In this document: piece by piece, positions 16,760-24,756 of the stretch
Layout: every line of letters starts with the position of its first letter
How positions within the stretch are numbered: position 1 is the stretch's first letter
Origin: Streptomyces sp. NBC_00490
Lineage (GTDB): Bacteria; Actinomycetota; Actinomycetes; Streptomycetales; Streptomycetaceae
Length of the DNA stretch: 64,000 nucleotides
Assembly (NCBI RefSeq): GCF_036013645.1
Contig: NZ_CP107869.1
Coordinates: forward strand, 4,898,001-4,962,000
Direction: 5' to 3'
The notes under the pieces: generated by a model
The model's input: the letters and a program-made list of their open reading frames with translations, nothing else
What the model was told of the DNA's origin: nothing
Databases searched by the model: none
Made by a program: the position numbers and the translations under genes

Positions 16760-17151
16760 GGGGACGCCGCCCCGCCCGTCGCGGGACGCAGCGAGCCCAC
16801 CGCGGCGACCTTCACCCCCGCCTGGTGACACACCCAGTGCGGATCGGGCCCCAGTTCCGGCTCGACGTCGAGGGCATGCGGGTCGCCCGCCTCGCACACC
16901 GGGCACAGCGGCCACCGTCCGTACCGCTCCAGCAGCGCGTCCTGGACGTCCTGCGCGATCAGCCCGGCCACGAACTCCACCCCGTCCGGCCACTGCTCCA
17001 CCCACCAGCGCCGCTGCACGACGGAGTCCTCGACCAGCGACACGACGTCCGCCTCGGCGACCCCTCCCGCGATCAGGTCGGCGAGCACGAGGGCGCGTGC
17101 CGCGTGCAACGCCTGCTCCAGGGGGCTGATGGGGTGGCCGGAGGGATCCAT
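16756..17151 (-). CDS. Hypothetical protein with Cys motifs
   Basis: This 131-residue protein has a helical N-terminal half (ISPLEQALHAARALVLADLIAGG...). A C-terminal piece carries Cys and His residues (LCPVCEAGDPHAL and HWVCHQAGVKVAA), probably a zinc-binding unit. I do not know the family. It is the first gene of a two-gene unit with the DUF4031 gene (4-base overlap) and diverges from the RpiR regulator across only 55 bases, so it may share the control region. The ATG at 17151 is chosen over a longer open frame that enters the divergent promoter. Confidence 0.65.
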   Translation of the reverse strand: MDPSGHPISPLEQALHAARALVLADLIAGGVAEADVVSLVEDSVVQRRWWVEQWPDGVEFVAGLIAQDVQDALLERYGRWPLCPVCEAGDPHALDVEPELGPDPHWVCHQAGVKVAAVGSLRPATGGAASP

Positions 17152-17170
17152 GCACCCATTGTGCGCACTC

Positions 17171-17202
17171 TTGACCCCGGCACCGAGCCGAAAATATCTT
17201 TC
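17171..17202 (+). promoter_or_regulatory. Candidate promoter and operator of the RpiR regulator
   Basis: TTGACC (17171-17176), 18 bases, TATCTT (17195-17200) makes a housekeeping-like promoter whose transcript would start close to the GTG at 17207. The -10 lies in an imperfect dyad GAAAATATCTTTC (17190-17202), and GGAAATTTTC follows at 17224-17233 inside the gene. These are plausible sites for the regulator itself. Confidence 0.5.
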
Positions 17203-17206
17203 ATGG

Positions 17207-18130
17207 GTGACCCAGGAAGTGAAGGAAATTTTCGGGGGCGGTTCGGGAGGCGCACCGCCGGCCCCCGCCGCGCTCGCCGCCAAGGTGCGCACCCTCGCCC
17301 CTTCCATGACCCGCTCCATGCAGCGCGTCGCCGAGGCGGTCGCCGGCGACCCCGCGGGCTGCGCGGCCCTCACGGTCACCGGCCTCGCCGAACTCACCGG
17401 CACCAGCGAGGCGACGGTCGTGCGCACCGCCCGCATCCTCGGCTACCCGGGCTACCGCGACCTGCGCCTCGCCCTCGCCGGCCTCGCCGCCCAGCAGCAG
17501 TCGGGGCGCGCGCCCGCGATCACGACGGACATCGCGGTGGACGATCCCCTCGCGGACGTCGTCGCCAAACTCGCCTACGACGAGCAGCAGACCCTCGCGG
17601 ACACCGCGGCCGGCCTCGACACGGTCCAGCTGGCCGCGGCGGTGACGGCGGCCGCGACCGCCCGCCGCATCGACGTGTACGGCGTCGGCGCCTCCGGTCT
17701 GGTCGCCCAGGACCTCACCCAGAAACTGCTGCGCATAGGCCTCATAGCCCACGCCCACCACGACCCCCACCTCGCCGTGACCAACGCGGTGCAGTTGCGG
17801 GCGGGCGACGTGGCGATCGCGATCACGCACTCGGGCGCCACGGGCGATGTCATCGAGCCGCTGCGGGCCGCCTTCGAGCACGGGGCGACGACGGTGGCGA
17901 TCACGGGCCGGCCGAACAGCCCGGTCACGCAGTACGCCGACCACGTACTGACGACGTCGACGGCGCGCGAGAGTGAGCTGCGGCCCGCGGCCATGTCGTC
18001 ACGGACCAGTCAGCTGCTGGTGGTGGACTGTCTGTTCGTGGGGGTGGCGCAGCGGACCTACGAGACCGCGGCTCCCGCGCTCGCCGCGTCGTACGAGGCA
18101 TTGGCACATCGACACCGCGGTAAGCCATAA
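17207..18130 (+). CDS. MurR/RpiR-family transcriptional regulator
   Basis: A 307-residue repressor-type protein. The N-terminal part (about 25-100) is an RpiR helix-turn-helix (LTVTGLAELTGTSEATVVRT). The C-terminal SIS domain (VDVYGVGASGLVAQDLTQK... and GDVAIAITHSGATGDVIEPL) binds phosphosugars. Its position directly before murQ and a PTS permease suggests it senses N-acetylmuramate 6-phosphate or a related amino sugar phosphate and controls those genes. The GTG at 17207 is chosen; there is no usable ribosome-binding site, which fits a leaderless transcript. It diverges from the small gene pair at 16481-17151. Confidence 0.88.
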   Translation: MTQEVKEIFGGGSGGAPPAPAALAAKVRTLAPSMTRSMQRVAEAVAGDPAGCAALTVTGLAELTGTSEATVVRTARILGYPGYRDLRLALAGLAAQQQSGRAPAITTDIAVDDPLADVVAKLAYDEQQTLADTAAGLDTVQLAAAVTAAATARRIDVYGVGASGLVAQDLTQKLLRIGLIAHAHHDPHLAVTNAVQLRAGDVAIAITHSGATGDVIEPLRAAFEHGATTVAITGRPNSPVTQYADHVLTTSTARESELRPAAMSSRTSQLLVVDCLFVGVAQRTYETAAPALAASYEALAHRHRGKP

Positions 18131-18175
18131 GCCGTAGGCACGCCATCGGATCGCCACCTGAAAGAGCCACCCCCC

Positions 18176-19111
18176 ATGACTTCCACCTCCCACCCCCGGG
18201 CCGTCCGCGCCGAGCTGGAGACCCTGACCACCGAGGCCTTCCGCCCCGAGCTGGCCGAGATCGACCGGCTCCCCACCCTCGACATCGCGCGGCTGATGAA
18301 CGCGGAGGACGCCACCGTGGCCGCCGCCGTCGCCGCGGGCCTGCCCGCCATCGCCGCCGCCATCGAGGACATCGCCGCCCGGATGAGCCGCGGCGGCCGT
18401 CTCGTCTACGCCGGTGCCGGTACCGCGGGGCGTCTCGGCGTGCTGGACGCCTCCGAGTGCCCGCCCACCTTCAACACCGACCCCGCGCAGGTCGTCGGCC
18501 TGATCGCGGGCGGCCCCGAGGCCATGGTCACCTCGGTCGAGGGCGCCGAGGACTCCAGGGAGCTGGCGCGGGCGGACCTCGACGCACTGGAGCTGCGGGC
18601 GTCCGACACGGTGGTCGGTGTCTCGGCCTCCGGCCGCACCCCGTACGCGGTCGGCGCCGTGGAACACGCCCGCGCCCGGGGCGCGTTGACGGTCGGTCTG
18701 TCCTGCAACGCGCACAGCGCGCTGGCGGCCGCCGCCGACCACGGCATCGAGATCGTCGTGGGACCGGAGCTGCTCACCGGCTCCACCCGGCTCAAGGCCG
18801 GCACCGCCCAGAAGCTGGTCCTCAACATGCTCTCGACGATCACGATGATCCGCCTGGGCAAGACGTACGGGAACCTCATGGTCGACGTACGCGCCTCCAA
18901 CGAGAAGCTGCGCGCCCGCTCCCACCGGATCGTCGCCCTGGCCACCGGCGCGACGGACGAGGAGATCGAGCGGGCCCTGGCGGCCACCGACGGCGAGGTG
19001 AAGAACGCCGTCCTCACGCTCCTCACCGGCGTGGACGGCCCCACGGCCGGCCGCCTTCTGGAGGAGTCCGGCGGCCATCTGCGCGCCGCGCTGGCGGCGG
19101 CGGGCGGCTGA
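18176..19111 (+). CDS. murQ: N-acetylmuramic acid 6-phosphate etherase MurQ
   Basis: A 311-residue SIS-domain lyase that splits the lactyl ether of MurNAc-6-phosphate, giving GlcNAc-6-phosphate and D-lactate, in peptidoglycan recycling. Recognisable family elements are YAGAGTAGRLGVLDASECPP (catalytic-region Glu94), the second Glu region near residue 124 (EGAEDSRELA), SASGRTPYAVGA, and LNMLSTITMIRLGKTYGNLM. It follows the RpiR regulator by 45 bases and precedes the PTS permease by 16 bases, so the three probably form one operon. The product would feed NagA, encoded at 36822. Confidence 0.95.
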   Translation: MTSTSHPRAVRAELETLTTEAFRPELAEIDRLPTLDIARLMNAEDATVAAAVAAGLPAIAAAIEDIAARMSRGGRLVYAGAGTAGRLGVLDASECPPTFNTDPAQVVGLIAGGPEAMVTSVEGAEDSRELARADLDALELRASDTVVGVSASGRTPYAVGAVEHARARGALTVGLSCNAHSALAAAADHGIEIVVGPELLTGSTRLKAGTAQKLVLNMLSTITMIRLGKTYGNLMVDVRASNEKLRARSHRIVALATGATDEEIERALAATDGEVKNAVLTLLTGVDGPTAGRLLEESGGHLRAALAAAGG

Positions 19112-19127
19112 CCAGCACGCTCGGTGT

Positions 19128-20474
19128 GTGAACACCTCCTGCGACACCGCCGCGGCGATCCTCCCCCTCGTGGGCGGCCCCGCGAACATCACCTCGGTCG
19201 CCCACTGCATGACCCGCCTCCGCCTGGGCCTGGTGGACCGTTCGACGGTGGACGGGGAGGCGCTGCGGGCGCTGCCGGGGGTGCTGGGCGTGGTCGAGGA
19301 CGACACGTACCAGATCGTGCTGGGGCCGGGCGCGGTGGCGCGGGTGACGGCCGACTTCGAGGCGCTGCTGCGGAAGGAGACGCAGAAGGCCCGCAACGCG
19401 ACCCCGGTGAAGCTGGCGCTGCGGCGGGTGGCGAACGTCTTCGTCCCGCTGATCCCCGCGCTCATCGGCTGCGGGGTGCTGGCGGGCCTGAACGGCCTGC
19501 TGCTGAACCTGGGCTGGCTCCCGTCGCTCACCCCCGCCCTGGCCGCGATCGCCACCGCCTTCATGGCCCTGATCGCGGTCTTCGTCGGCCACAACACCGC
19601 CAAGGAGTTCGGCGGCACACCGGTGCTGGGCGGGGCGGTCGCGGCGATCGTGGTGTACCCGGGGGTGGCGAAGGTGACGGCGTTCGGGGTGACGCTCGCG
19701 CCGGGGCAGGGCGGCGTCCTGGGCGCGCTGGCGGCGGCCCTGCTGGGGACGTACGTCGAGAGGTGGTGCCGCAGAAGGATCCCCGGCGCACTGGACGTCC
19801 TCCTCACCCCGACCCTGACGGTCCTCGTCTCCGGCCTGGCGACGCTCTACGTCCTCATGTACGCGGCCGGAGCGGTCTCCTCGGCGATCGGCACGGCGGC
19901 GAACTGGCTGCTGACGACGACGGGCGCGTTCGCGGGCGCGGTCCTCGGCGGCCTCTTCCTCCCCCTGGTGATGCTCGGCCTGCACCAGGCCCTGATCCCC
20001 ATCCACACCACCCTGATCGAACAGCAGGGCCACACGGTCCTCCTGCCCCTCCTCGCCATGGCGGGCGCGGGACAGGTGGGGGCGTGCCTGGCGGTCTACG
20101 TCCGGCTGCGGCACGACGAGGCACTGCGTACGACGATCAGGTCGGCGCTTCCGGCGGGCTTGCTGGGCGTGGGTGAACCGCTGATCTACGGGGTGTCGCT
20201 GCCGCTGGGCCGCCCGTTCCTGACCGCGTGCGCGGGCGGTGCGGCGGGCGGCGCGTTCGTCGGCCTGTTCGCGATGCTCGGCGACCCGGTGGGATCGACG
20301 GCGATCGGCCCGTCGGGCTGGGCCCTGTTCCCCCTCCTGGCGGGGCACGGCGGCCTGGGAACGGCGATGGCCGTCTACGCGGGTGGCCTGTTCACCGGCT
20401 ACACGGTGGGATTCGTGACGACGTACTTCTTCGGCCTGCGACGCCCGCCGACGCCGGCATCGGAGGCTGCCTGA
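19128..20474 (+). CDS. PTS transporter EIIBC component, likely MurNAc/GlcNAc-type
   Basis: A 448-residue integral membrane phosphotransferase permease. The N-terminal EIIB domain has the phosphorylated Cys27 in AHCMTRLRL. After a linker near residue 85 comes an EIIC domain of about ten hydrophobic helices with the conserved GLHQALIPIH and GVGEPLIYGV motifs of the glucose superfamily. There is no EIIA domain, so phosphate must come from an EIIA encoded elsewhere. Coupling with murQ suggests uptake and phosphorylation of MurNAc (MurP-like); GlcNAc is the alternative. The start is a GTG at 19128. It is the last gene of the regulator-murQ operon. Confidence 0.87.
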   Translation: MNTSCDTAAAILPLVGGPANITSVAHCMTRLRLGLVDRSTVDGEALRALPGVLGVVEDDTYQIVLGPGAVARVTADFEALLRKETQKARNATPVKLALRRVANVFVPLIPALIGCGVLAGLNGLLLNLGWLPSLTPALAAIATAFMALIAVFVGHNTAKEFGGTPVLGGAVAAIVVYPGVAKVTAFGVTLAPGQGGVLGALAAALLGTYVERWCRRRIPGALDVLLTPTLTVLVSGLATLYVLMYAAGAVSSAIGTAANWLLTTTGAFAGAVLGGLFLPLVMLGLHQALIPIHTTLIEQQGHTVLLPLLAMAGAGQVGACLAVYVRLRHDEALRTTIRSALPAGLLGVGEPLIYGVSLPLGRPFLTACAGGAAGGAFVGLFAMLGDPVGSTAIGPSGWALFPLLAGHGGLGTAMAVYAGGLFTGYTVGFVTTYFFGLRRPPTPASEAA

Positions 20475-20563
20475 CGGGTGAGGTGCGGCGTGGGACAGAT
20501 CTGCCGATCCCCGGGCCCCGGAGGGGCGTTGTCAGTGGGGGGTGCCATCGTGGAGGTCCGGCG

Positions 20564-21547
20564 ATGGGAGGGGGCTTCGTGGGCGGGCGCGGTGGCGGTT
20601 GGGACGGGATGGACTACCGGGGGTGGCTGGACCTCGGTGATGTGCGGAGGCGGCTCGACGAGGGTGCGGATCCCGAGGCGTGGGGGGCCGGGGGGTCGCG
20701 GCCGCTGCACCGGGCGGCGGTGTTCGGGGCGCCCGAGGTCGTCGCGGAGCTGGCCCGGCGGGTGCGGGACGTGGACGCGCTGGAGAACGGGACGACGGCG
20801 TTGTGGGACGCCGTGGTGGCCGGGCGGGCGGAGAACGCGCGGGCGTTGGCCGAGGCAGGGGCCGATCCCTGGCGGGCGGGGTTCGGCGGCTGGTCGCCCG
20901 GGCGGCTGAGTCTGGCGGGGCCCGTGCCGGGGCTGTTCGCGCTGCCCGAGGGTGAGCGGGGGCTGAGCGAGGCGGAGCAGGCGGTGGTCCGGGAGGGGCG
21001 TCGGCTGATCGACGCGCTGGGCGAGCTGTACTACGACGGCACGGGACTGGCCTGCGTGGCGGGCATCGACGCCGCGGAGGCGGTACGGCGGCTGGGGGCG
21101 ACGGACGCGGACCCCGAGCTGATGGAAGCGGTCCTGGACGACCCGTACGACCTCGACATGGACGAGACCCTGCGCCTGGTCGGCGTCACCACCGTGCCGG
21201 GCGGCTGCATAGTGACCCAGCCGTGGGGCTACGCGCCGCAGCAGCCGCTCGTCCAGAAGCTCCTGTCGGCCGGAACGGTCTGCTACGGGCTGTACGCCAA
21301 CCCCAAGAGCGGCAATCAGGGCAGCGTCTTCCGCGACGGCGTCGGCGAGGGCTGGGATCTGCACCCCGGCGGCGGACCGGACGAGGGGGACAGTCCGGCG
21401 GAGGTGCTCACCAACTATGTCTACTGCCACCACGCGGTCGCCTACTCGATCGCCTACGCCGGTCTGCGCCCGACCGACGCCCGGGCCGTCACCGGTCCGC
21501 CCGACGCCTGGGTGGTGCTGCCGGAGCGCGACTACTGGGCGCAGTGA
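20564..21547 (+). CDS. Ankyrin-repeat protein with C-terminal domain of unknown function
   Basis: This 327-residue protein has N-terminal ankyrin-like repeats. One clear pair is GSRPLHRAAVFGAPEVVAELARRV and ENGTTALWDAVVAGRAENARALAEAGADP. Residues ~160-327 form a second domain of unknown function that includes GVTTVPGGCIVTQPWGYAPQ and ANPKSGNQGSVFRDGVGEGW; I would guess a ligand-binding or immunity-like fold but cannot name it. The ATG at 20564 is favoured by GGAGG seven bases upstream (20552-20556). In-frame starts at GTG 20579 and ATG 20609 are alternatives. Possibly cytoplasmic; no signal peptide seen. Confidence 0.7.
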   Translation: MGGGFVGGRGGGWDGMDYRGWLDLGDVRRRLDEGADPEAWGAGGSRPLHRAAVFGAPEVVAELARRVRDVDALENGTTALWDAVVAGRAENARALAEAGADPWRAGFGGWSPGRLSLAGPVPGLFALPEGERGLSEAEQAVVREGRRLIDALGELYYDGTGLACVAGIDAAEAVRRLGATDADPELMEAVLDDPYDLDMDETLRLVGVTTVPGGCIVTQPWGYAPQQPLVQKLLSAGTVCYGLYANPKSGNQGSVFRDGVGEGWDLHPGGGPDEGDSPAEVLTNYVYCHHAVAYSIAYAGLRPTDARAVTGPPDAWVVLPERDYWAQ

Positions 21548-21587
21548 GGGGCGGGGCGCTGTCAGCGCGGGTGGGTACGGTTTCCTC

Positions 21588-22154
21588 ATGAACCACGCCC
21601 AGCTCACCGCCCTGGGCCGAGCCCTGCGCCTTCTCGGCGAGCATGGCGAGGCCCTGACCGGCGACACCCCGGACACCAAGCTGTACGAGGTCAAGGCCGA
21701 CATCAAGCGGGCCCTCGACCTGCTGGACGACAGCGTCAACGCCGCCGCTCCCAGCACCCGCTGCGCCGAGCACCCCAACGGACCGGTCGACGAGAACGCC
21801 CCTGACCTGTGCCTGCTGTGCGAGACCCGGCGCCGTACCGCCCGGCGCTCCCAGATCAACGGCCCCTCCGCACCGGCGCAGGCCGCCTCCGCCCCCTCCC
21901 GATACGGCGTGCGCGACGACCGGCCGCAGCCGCAGCAGCGCTGGCTGCCCGAGATGTGGAACGGGCAGGAGTGGCAGCTGTGCGGCACACCGCGGCGGGA
22001 CCGGAGGGAGGCCGAGCTGTATCTGGCCGCCCAGCGGCGCGCCCCCCGGGCCGCCATGGCGTACCGGCTCGTCCATGAGTTCACCGACTACGAGGTGCTG
22101 CGGGTGTGGGGCACCCCCGTCAAGGTCGACATCGAGCCCCTGGGCAACCTGTAG
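21588..22154 (+). CDS. Hypothetical protein
   Basis: A 188-residue protein beginning with a helical stretch (HAQLTALGRALRLLGEHGEALTG). Cys residues follow in a pattern (RCAEHPNG... and LCLLCETRR) that could bind zinc. The C-terminal third is basic and Gln/Trp-rich. I recognise no family. It follows the ankyrin gene by 40 bases in the same direction and converges with the MFS gene at 22207. Confidence 0.65.
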   Translation: MNHAQLTALGRALRLLGEHGEALTGDTPDTKLYEVKADIKRALDLLDDSVNAAAPSTRCAEHPNGPVDENAPDLCLLCETRRRTARRSQINGPSAPAQAASAPSRYGVRDDRPQPQQRWLPEMWNGQEWQLCGTPRRDRREAELYLAAQRRAPRAAMAYRLVHEFTDYEVLRVWGTPVKVDIEPLGNL

Positions 22155-22206
22155 ACGGCGAAGGCCCGCCACGGTCACCGTGACGGGCCCGACCGGCTCA
22201 CCGGGT

Positions 22207-23670
22207 CTACGACGTGGACGCGACCCCGGCCGCTTCGGAAGCGTCCTGGGACACCGGCGTCGCCGTCTCCCCCGCCGGCTTCTGGCGCGGGATGAACGAG
22301 GCCACCACGAACGCCAGCAGTGCCGCCCCGGCGCCCACCGCCAGGACCACCTTGAAGCCGCTCTCGGAGGGCAGCGCGTAGCCGCCGAAGTCGGTCGTCA
22401 TCTGGGCCAGGATCACCCCCGCGATGGCGCTCGCCGACGAGGTTCCGATGGACCGCATCAGGGTGTTGAGGCTGTTCGCCGCGGCCGTCTCCGAGGCGGG
22501 GACGGCGCCCATGATGAGGGCGGGCATCGAGCCGTAGGTGAAGCCGATGCCGGCGCCGATGACGCAGGCGGCGAGCACGAAGTGCCAGACCTCGGTCATG
22601 AGGACGATGTTGACGCCGTAGCCAGCGGCCACGATCAGGGCGCCGATCATCAGCGTCGTCTTCGGACCGCGGGCCTTCGACACGGCCGCCGAGATCGGCG
22701 CCGTCACCATCATCACCAGCCCCGACGGGGCCATGACCAGGCCCGCGACGAGCATCGACCTGCCGAGGCCGTAGCCGGTCTGCGAGGGGAGCTGGAGCAG
22801 CTGCGGCAGGACCAGGGACATCGCGAACATCGCGAAACCGACGGCGATCGAGGCGAGGTTGGTGACCAGCACCTGGCGGCGGGCGGTCGTACGGAGGTCG
22901 ACCAGGGGCTGGTCGGTCCGCAGCTCGAACCAGCCCCATGCCAGGAGGACGACGACCGCCGCCACGAAGAGGCCGATCGTCGTGCCGCTCGCCCAGCCCC
23001 AGTCCGCGCCCTTGGAGATGCCGAGCAGGAGGCAGACCAGGCCCGTCGCCATGCCGATGCCGCCGACCAGGTCGAAGCGGCCGCCGGTACGGACCCGGGA
23101 CTCCGGCACGAGGAGCGAGACCAGCGCGAGAGCCACGACGCCCAGCGCCGCCGACGTCCAGAACAGGACGTGCCAGCTGAAGTTGTCGGCGATGAGGGCG
23201 GCGGCCGGCAGCCCCAGCGCGCCGCCGATGCCGAGGGAGGCGCTCATCAGGGCCGTGGCACCGGCGAGGCGCTCCGCGGGCAGTTCGTCGCGCATGATGC
23301 TGATGCCGAGCGGGATCACACCGGAGGCCAGGCCCTGGAGCACCCGGCCGATGATCATCGGGATCAGGGAGTCGGACAGCGCGCAGACCACCGAGCCCGC
23401 GATCAGCATGACGACGCTGATCAGCAGCATCCGGCGCTTGCCGAACATGTCGCCGAGACGGCCCACGACCGGGGTGGCGACGGCGGCGGCGAGCAGCGTC
23501 GCGGTGACCGCCCACGCGGTGTCCGAGGCCGGGGCGTCCAGGAGCCTCGGCAGCTCCGGGACGATCGGGATCACCAGGGTCTGCATCAGCGAGACCACGA
23601 TTCCGGCGAAGGCCAGCACCGCGACCACGGCGTTCGGCCGTGGAGGTGCGGCGGCAGGGGCGTCGGACAT
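22207..23670 (-). CDS. MFS drug exporter (DHA2-like, 14 TM)
   Basis: A 487-residue permease with many hydrophobic segments consistent with 12-14 transmembrane helices. It has the MFS motif A-type loop GRLGDMFGKRR after helix 2 and motif C-like GASLGIGGALGLPAAALIA-type sequence in the middle. DHA2-type drug antiporters have this character; the substrate is unknown. The ATG at 23670 is favoured because the upstream in-frame codons run into the operator. A large inverted-repeat operator lies directly upstream, yet no regulator gene is adjacent. Confidence 0.85.
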   Translation of the reverse strand: MSDAPAAAPPRPNAVVAVLAFAGIVVSLMQTLVIPIVPELPRLLDAPASDTAWAVTATLLAAAVATPVVGRLGDMFGKRRMLLISVVMLIAGSVVCALSDSLIPMIIGRVLQGLASGVIPLGISIMRDELPAERLAGATALMSASLGIGGALGLPAAALIADNFSWHVLFWTSAALGVVALALVSLLVPESRVRTGGRFDLVGGIGMATGLVCLLLGISKGADWGWASGTTIGLFVAAVVVLLAWGWFELRTDQPLVDLRTTARRQVLVTNLASIAVGFAMFAMSLVLPQLLQLPSQTGYGLGRSMLVAGLVMAPSGLVMMVTAPISAAVSKARGPKTTLMIGALIVAAGYGVNIVLMTEVWHFVLAACVIGAGIGFTYGSMPALIMGAVPASETAAANSLNTLMRSIGTSSASAIAGVILAQMTTDFGGYALPSESGFKVVLAVGAGAALLAFVVASFIPRQKPAGETATPVSQDASEAAGVASTS

Positions 23671-23700
23671 GGCGGGGCCTCCGTAGCGGTGCGCTGGTGA

Positions 23701-23750
23701 TTGACCTAGGCAACTTTCGGTCAATACTTTAAGTCAGTTGCTTGACTTAA
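23701..23750 (-). promoter_or_regulatory. Composite operator upstream of the MFS gene
   Basis: A perfect dyad TTAAGTCA-N6-TGACTTAA (23729-23750) sits beside a second inverted repeat TTGACC-N12-GGTCAA (23701-23724). Both are in the 94-base gap upstream of the MFS start (31-80 bases before it). MarR-type regulators commonly bind palindromes of this size. The regulator is unidentified. Confidence 0.6.
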
Positions 23751-23764
23751 CCAAGAGCAGCAGG

Positions 23765-24625
23765 TCAGCCGTACCGCTCCACGAAGGACCGGACCGTGCC
23801 CTCGTCCAGCTCGTAGACCGTCTCGTGGGCCCGGGGGTCGCGTGCGTGGAAGGTGTGGAAGAGCGGGCCGGCGGCTCCCCCGAGGACGATCAGGGAGGCG
23901 GAGGCGCCGCGCACCGCGCGCTCGGTCCCCGGCGCCGTCGTCAGGTCGATGCGGTTGACCACGCCGGGGGTGACCCACACCGGGACGGACTCCAGGAGGC
24001 CGCAGAGCTGGAGGTGGAAGTGGCCGGTGAGGATCACCTTGACGTCGGTGCCGCGGACCGCCGCCGCCAGGTCGGCGGGGTTGCGCAGACCGAAGAGCTG
24101 CTGGAGGGGGTTGTCCAGCGCGACGGGCGGATGGTGGAAGGCGAGGACCGTGCCGTTCGGCGACGGGGTCGCCAACACGTCCCGCAGCCAGTCGAGTTGG
24201 GCGGCGCCGAGCTGCCCGTGCACCTTCCCCGGCACCAGCGAGTCCAGCGTCACGAACCGCCACCCCGCCACCACGCTCACCGCGGCCCGCTCCCCCTCCG
24301 GGGACTCCAGCACCCGGCCGGGCTCCGGATGGCCGCTGCCCAGCACCTGGGCGAAGGCCTCGCGCTCGTCGTGATTGCCGGTCGTGTAGAAGACAGGCGC
24401 CCCGCCGAGCCTTTGCGCGAACTCCCCGAACATGTCCCGGACGGCCGTATACGCCTCCACCGTCGCGTCGTCGGCGAGGTCACCGGTGACGACGATCGCG
24501 TCGACGCCCTGTACGTGCCGGAGTTCGGCGAGCATCAGGCGCAGGGAGTCGTGGGCGTTGACACCGCGCTTGTTGGGGGCGTCGGTGCGTTCGAGGTGGG
24601 TGTCGGAGAGATGAAGGATCCTCAT
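23765..24625 (-). CDS. Calcineurin-like metallophosphoesterase
   Basis: A 286-residue hydrolase with the classic metal-ligand series: DTHL (start MRILHLSDTH), VTGDLAD, TTGNHDE, a later FHHPP and GHFH. This is the pattern of the Icc/CpdA-like 3',5'-cyclic-nucleotide phosphodiesterases and related enzymes, but the substrate cannot be told. The ATG at 24625 gives the normal start of the family. It lies downstream of the intergenic repeat and upstream of the MFS operator, with no other partner. Confidence 0.85.
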   Translation of the reverse strand: MRILHLSDTHLERTDAPNKRGVNAHDSLRLMLAELRHVQGVDAIVVTGDLADDATVEAYTAVRDMFGEFAQRLGGAPVFYTTGNHDEREAFAQVLGSGHPEPGRVLESPEGERAAVSVVAGWRFVTLDSLVPGKVHGQLGAAQLDWLRDVLATPSPNGTVLAFHHPPVALDNPLQQLFGLRNPADLAAAVRGTDVKVILTGHFHLQLCGLLESVPVWVTPGVVNRIDLTTAPGTERAVRGASASLIVLGGAAGPLFHTFHARDPRAHETVYELDEGTVRSFVERYG

Positions 24626-24659
24626 CTCCCGCAAGCTAGCGCGAGTTGAGGAGGTATTT

Positions 24660-24740
24660 CAGCCTGTCCGGCGTTTGAGGACGAGGCCCTTCGGGCCGAT
24701 GGGGGTCCGGGGGCGCAGCCCCCAGGGACGTGCACCCCCA
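24660..24740. repeat. Streptomyces intergenic repeat (CCGGCGTTTGAGGA type)
   Basis: The 131-base gap before the old yellow enzyme gene holds CCGGCGTTTGAGGA (24668-24681), then AGGCCCTTCGGGCC and GGGGGCGCAGCCCCC, forming two stem-capable arms. Related copies are found at 34041-34054 and 34114-34127. The element sits downstream of the end of the gene at 24757, where it could act as a transcription stop. Confidence 0.6.
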
Positions 24741-24756
24741 CCGGCCCGCAGCAGAC

